DNA of 64,000 nt, taken from contig VFFE01005873.1 in the NCBI GenBank assembly GCA_008921705.1, forward strand, positions 1-64,000, in the 5' to 3' direction. Positions within the stretch are counted from its first letter, which is position 1. Every line of letters begins with the position of its first letter. This DNA comes from Burhinus oedicnemus (taxonomy: Eukaryota > Chordata > Aves > Charadriiformes > Burhinidae). Positions 60,947-64,000 of the stretch are shown here, piece by piece. The position numbers were made by a program, and so were the translations under genes. The notes beneath the pieces were generated by a model, which was given only the letters and a program-made list of their open reading frames with translations, ran no database searches and had not been told where the DNA came from.

Positions 60947-63114
60947 GTACCAGGAGAGGAGAACCTTGATTTCTTGAGCTGGGAGGCCTTTTTGTGGTCT
61001 TTTCCTTTGGCTACCTTAAACACCTCCTGTCATAATGAGATGTCACCACCTTGTCTCATTTTAGGACTTCCCAGCATAGTTATCTCCATGACAACTGGGT
61101 GTTTAGGTCCCTGTTGTCATCAGTGGAGTTCGAGTCAATGCAGTTAGTGAAATTCAAGGCACGAATCAACTGGCAAAACATAGACATCGGCTTTCGGATG
61201 GACCAAACTGTGCCTGAAGTACCATCAACTGCAATGACTCGATCTTCGGTGACTGCAAAAGGGAGCCAGCAGCGATGAGTTCGGAGGTGGAGACTGACAT
61301 TGTAGAGTTGGTGAAACAGACTGACAGCACCCGGAATGCTGACTGTAGAAGATCCCTAGTACGGCTGACAGCTTAATGAAGGCTGTCTGGGCATGCATAG
61401 AAAATAAGCTTTAGATGATTAAGGAGATTTGGTGTAGACTCTGAGTCTACAACTCCTAAAGAGTCTAAGCAGTTAGGTAGGATATTCGTCATTGCTGTGG
61501 GGGGTTTGGCTGCTGACTTCTGTCTAAGCAGCATTATGAGTGTCCCTGTGGTGTTTAGGATCTTGCTGAACACCATTAATATGTTTTCTCTAGACCTCTG
61601 GAGCTTTATAAAGCCATGTTAGTTCGTAAGTGCCCTGCAGTCTAGGGTCCCCTTTGACGTTTTGTCTGGTAGCGTTATGGGGAAGCAATCGCACTGTGGG
61701 ACTGTGAGGGCTCCATGGAGCCTTCCAGACTTGGGTGCGATTGTGGGTTCAGCTCACAGCTGGCTCTGAAAAAAAGCTGTGATGACACTGAAGCCCTTCA
61801 TTATCTGCCTCTGGAGAAGGTTGTTCTTGACCCAATTTCCAGCTACCTGTAATACAGAAGCCACTCAAAAAAACATCTTCTTCCCCCTCAACCTCCCAGC
61901 TCCTCCTTGCTGTCAGCATCACTCAATGGGCCAAGGTCTTAATGCAAGACCGTCTTCACTGGCTTCATCCAAGTCATGTTTTGAGCATGTTAGCAGGTAT
62001 TAGGAGGTGAAATGGGTGTCTTCATGAAGGATGTTTCTTTCCCCTCCTGCTCCACAGGACTGTTCTCGATTAAAGGATGATATATGAAATTATGCTAATT
62101 CAAATTTGACCTCAAGCATTGAGCATGAAGAGGTTTAAAAAAACTTTTACATTTAATAAATAGGTGAGAGAATGCAAGAGAAACAGATGGCTTTGAAATT
62201 AATTCGCTCCTGGAGCCTTCAGAATGTGTCTGGGAGAGAAATATCCCTCATTTTTTCTGTGGAAGAGGCAGGAGTCCCAAAAGCAAACAGACTGTGAACA
62301 GGATGTGGTGTTTTAAATCTCTTTGTCACCATTTAAGGATCAATTAAGAACCCAGGGAGAGAGATCCATTTCTTCAAAAGGATTTGGGGAGGCGGGAGGC
62401 TGCTATGCTCCTTGCGCTACTCCCATTGCACGAGAAACCGTAAGATGCTACAGACCTTAACAAAGGTGTTTGAGGTGATCTCGGGTATCTGAGACACCTG
62501 CATGGGGGCTGGTAGATGTGAGGCGTGTACCATCCGGAGTAGCAGGCAGGCAGGACACCCCAGGCTATCTCCCATAGTACCCAGCACTACTTCTAAGCAT
62601 GTCGTCCTGGGCTTCTTCCATAGCTGATGGAGATGCAGTTGTCAGTGGGCTTGTGCAATGAACTCCATTCACTGGGAGATCCTCAGTAGCCAGCTCAGAT
62701 AGTCTACCTCTTGTAGAACCCTGCACGGAAGACACCCCAGATAAAGTGAGAGCCGTCCCATTTACCCAGCAGTACTCCTTTTTGAAGTGATTACCCAACT
62801 ACCACCACACAGCTAGCAGAGCCTTCGGGTTCAACTCTTCAGAACAGCCTGATGGGTTTCAGCAGCAGAAAATACAATCTGCAATAATATTTTCTTCATA
62901 CCACAGTTAATTAAAAAAAGAAAAAAAAGAATAGAAAGAAGAAACCCAAAACCTCTCCAAGCTTTGATACAGTGAGCTTCAAGGCAGGGCTAGAGCTGAA
63001 AATTCATTTTCAGCTGAAAATTCTTTTTCAGCTGCTCATGAACTGTGTCAGCTGTATCCTCTATACTGTATCAGTGTCTGTCTGCTTGTCTTTTGCTGCA
63101 TATTGGGGACCCAG
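60947..63114 (+). other. intron between the two mucin exons
   Basis: A 2168-bp intron with a GTACCAGG donor and a CCCAG acceptor preceded by a T-rich stretch (63081-63095). It joins phase 1 to phase 1, giving an Asp codon at the junction. It holds a copy of the old repeat shared with 26.4 kb (62488-62562) and an A-rich tract (62910-62945). No further exon was convincing, although a short Ser/Thr-containing frame lies at 61200-61275. Confidence 0.55.
62488..62562. repeat. old interspersed repeat, copy 2
   Basis: Shares the ordered phrases TCTGAGACA, GGGGCTGGTAGATGTGA and CAGGACACC with 26410-26505. Family not identified. Confidence 0.55.
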
Positions 63115-63269
63115 ACCAGAGAAGCCATGGTCCTACATCTGTGTCAACCAAACCTACAAGTGCTGACCAAAGCCCTGCCGGTGCACAGCCATCAGCCCCA
63201 GCCCCGGGGAACCAGACGGCGAGCAGCAGTCCTGGCCACCAGCACCTTAACGCTTCTTTCCAAAATGAG
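63115..63269 (+). CDS. PODXL: second mucin exon, probable podocalyxin exon 3
   Basis: A 155-bp exon whose phase-1 start matches the phase-1 end of the exon at 60077-60946. It continues the mucin composition (GPTSVSTKPTSADQSP, AGAQPSAPAPGNQTASSS) and has two N-glycosylation sequons (NQT, NAS). It ends in phase 0 at GAG before a GTAATG donor. Three AG dinucleotides lie close together at the acceptor (63113-63121); only the first keeps the phase. The short length and composition fit the distal part of the podocalyxin mucin region, before the cysteine-containing stem. An alternative donor at 63290 would add a few non-mucin residues and is less likely. Confidence 0.62.
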
Positions 63270-63504
63270 GTAATGACACCTATGGGAAGGTGTACGTTCT
63301 TCATAGTGATGTCTATTAATGCTTAGCTGGCACCCCGTGTACACGTAAAGCCTGCAGCCCTTCTTGCTGCGCACGCCTGTGTCAGAGAGATCTGCCTTAG
63401 GACAACACGAGACAGCAAAATAATTCTAGATCATAGAATCATAGAAGGGTTTGGGTTGGAAGGGACCTCTAAAGGTCTTCTAGTCCAACCCCTTTCTCCT
63501 GTAG
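63270..63504 (+). other. 235-bp intron with a CR1 insertion
   Basis: A short phase-0 intron from GTAATG to TGTAG. About 60 bp of CR1 occupies its 3' part (63430-63492), leaving only about a dozen native bases before the acceptor. Confidence 0.5.
63430..63492 (-). mobile_element. CR1 3'-end fragment beside a splice acceptor
   Basis: ATCATAGAATCATAGAAGGG, then TTTGGGTTGGAAGGGACC and CTTCTAGTCCAACCCC, is the reverse complement of a CR1 3' terminus with two copies of the terminal octamer-like unit. The truncated end merges with CTTTCTCCTGTAG, the acceptor of the next exon. Confidence 0.9.
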
Positions 63505-63534
63505 CTTTCCAGTGAAGAGACATGGAAGATGAAG
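63505..63534 (+). CDS. PODXL: 30-bp micro-exon, probable podocalyxin exon 4
   Basis: A pyrimidine-rich acceptor (CCCCTTTCTCCTGTAG) and a GTGAGG donor bound exactly 30 bp encoding LSSEETWKMK, phase 0 in and phase 0 out, matching the phase-0 end of the previous exon. In human podocalyxin the residues before the first Cys of the stem are acidic with a conserved-looking Trp and Lys (H-E-S-N-W-A-K, then C-E-D). The E-E-T-W-K-M-K here fits that place, from memory and by eye. The next exon, expected to begin at the stem Cys, is not in the window. A chance acceptor/donor pair cannot be excluded. Confidence 0.45.
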
Positions 63535-64000
63535 GTGAGGGGGATTATGGTCTGGGTGCTAAAGAGGGAAGAAATGAAATTTGGGAAGAGAGAGAGAAGC
63601 ATTATGGAGAGTAGAAGCTGCCTTGGGGTGGACTTGGACATGATGATAGGACAAAGACCACAATTCAGCATCAACCATTCACGGATGATATTAGCAGAAG
63701 ATGGCTTGGGAGCGTGGGGGGGTCTCAAAGCACAAGCCAGGATAACTGAAGTGCTAGAAAGGAGGGAAGGGCATCCTGTTTCTAGATGCTCATCTTTTGT
63801 AGGGCAGGACTGCATCATGGCCCACTGGCATGGATGTTCCTATTGCCTGAGCCAATTCCTGCTTTACCCCGTGCTGCAAATACTAAGCCTGGTTTGGGAA
63901 GTGCATTAGCAACCATCTCATAGACAACCATATCAGTTATCTCTGAAAACCCTTTCCACATATAAAGGGTTGAGTGAAGGGCTCCCGGGCCTGTCTCATT
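63535..64000 (+). other. start of the next intron, runs off the window
   Basis: No further exon was recognised before the window ends. The stem, transmembrane and PDZ-ligand cytoplasmic exons expected of podocalyxin are absent. A purine-rich open frame at 63529-63909 lacks mucin, cysteine-stem or membrane features and is read as intronic. Confidence 0.5.

Noticed and set aside
61190..61278. Short Ser/Thr-containing frame between the mucin exons
   Set aside because: No good acceptor or in-phase donor; skipping it gives a perfect phase match between the flanking exons.
63529..63909. Purine-rich plus-strand open frame after the micro-exon
   Set aside because: It overlaps the splice donor and has none of the cysteine stem or transmembrane features expected next; read as intron.

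Overview
The window is vertebrate nuclear DNA, almost certainly from a bird. The strongest sign is a set of CR1 LINE copies with the avian-type 3' end (GGTCCCTTCCAACCC...ATTCTATGATTC), seen in both orientations and at several ages. Two complete solo LTRs of the TGTCATGGTTT...ACGACA/AGGACA class found in avian ERVL-like elements, and the low overall repeat load, agree with this. No prokaryotic gene, operon, CRISPR array, rRNA or convincing tRNA was seen. The species cannot be named from the sequence.

Layout. From 1 to about 31 kb the sequence is non-coding: CR1 copies at 283-926 (+), 3232-3392 (-), 3488-4970 (-) and 20071-20420 (-), an older reverse-transcriptase remnant near 1630-1870 (-), a textbook solo LTR at 8475-9203 with 5-bp CCTGG duplications, an LTR stub at 24062-24105, and old low-copy repeats at 25.9-26.8 kb. 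A degenerate roughly 30-bp minisatellite (about 30.94-31.36 kb) runs into a 20-N assembly gap at 31358-31377. A CpG-enriched stretch (about 31.48-32.06 kb) follows the gap. From 32 to 60 kb the sequence is again non-coding, with CR1 pieces, a second solo LTR (43414-43987), microsatellites and a second 20-N gap (55424-55443) inside a poly-G run.

The only gene supported is at the right end on the + strand. An 870-bp exon (60077-60946) encodes a Ser/Thr/Pro-rich mucin domain with four 23-residue tandem repeats. It joins in phase to a 155-bp mucin exon (63115-63269), which joins in phase to a 30-bp micro-exon (63505-63534). The mucin organisation, one large mucin exon after a long first intron, and the short peptide of the last exon (LSSEETWKMK, comparable to the stretch just before the first Cys of the podocalyxin stem) make podocalyxin (PODXL, a CD34-family sialomucin; 'thrombomucin' in chicken) the best identification, at moderate confidence. 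The stem, transmembrane and cytoplasmic exons would lie beyond 64000.

Exon 1 (signal peptide) was not securely found. It may lie in or beside the CpG-rich, gapped region near 31.4 kb. A weaker alternative is a signal-peptide-like ORF at 36065-36158 with a good donor in the right phase. The first 31 kb or more would then be upstream gene-poor DNA, as is known upstream of PODXL in human, and 32-60 kb would be intron 1.

The most interesting observations are the in-frame tandem repeat of the mucin exon, a CR1 fragment abutting the polypyrimidine tract of the micro-exon acceptor, a perfect paired homeodomain-type palindrome at 15856-15877, and the hairpin-bearing solo LTR with intact promoter signals. 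I found no convincing unknown biological system.
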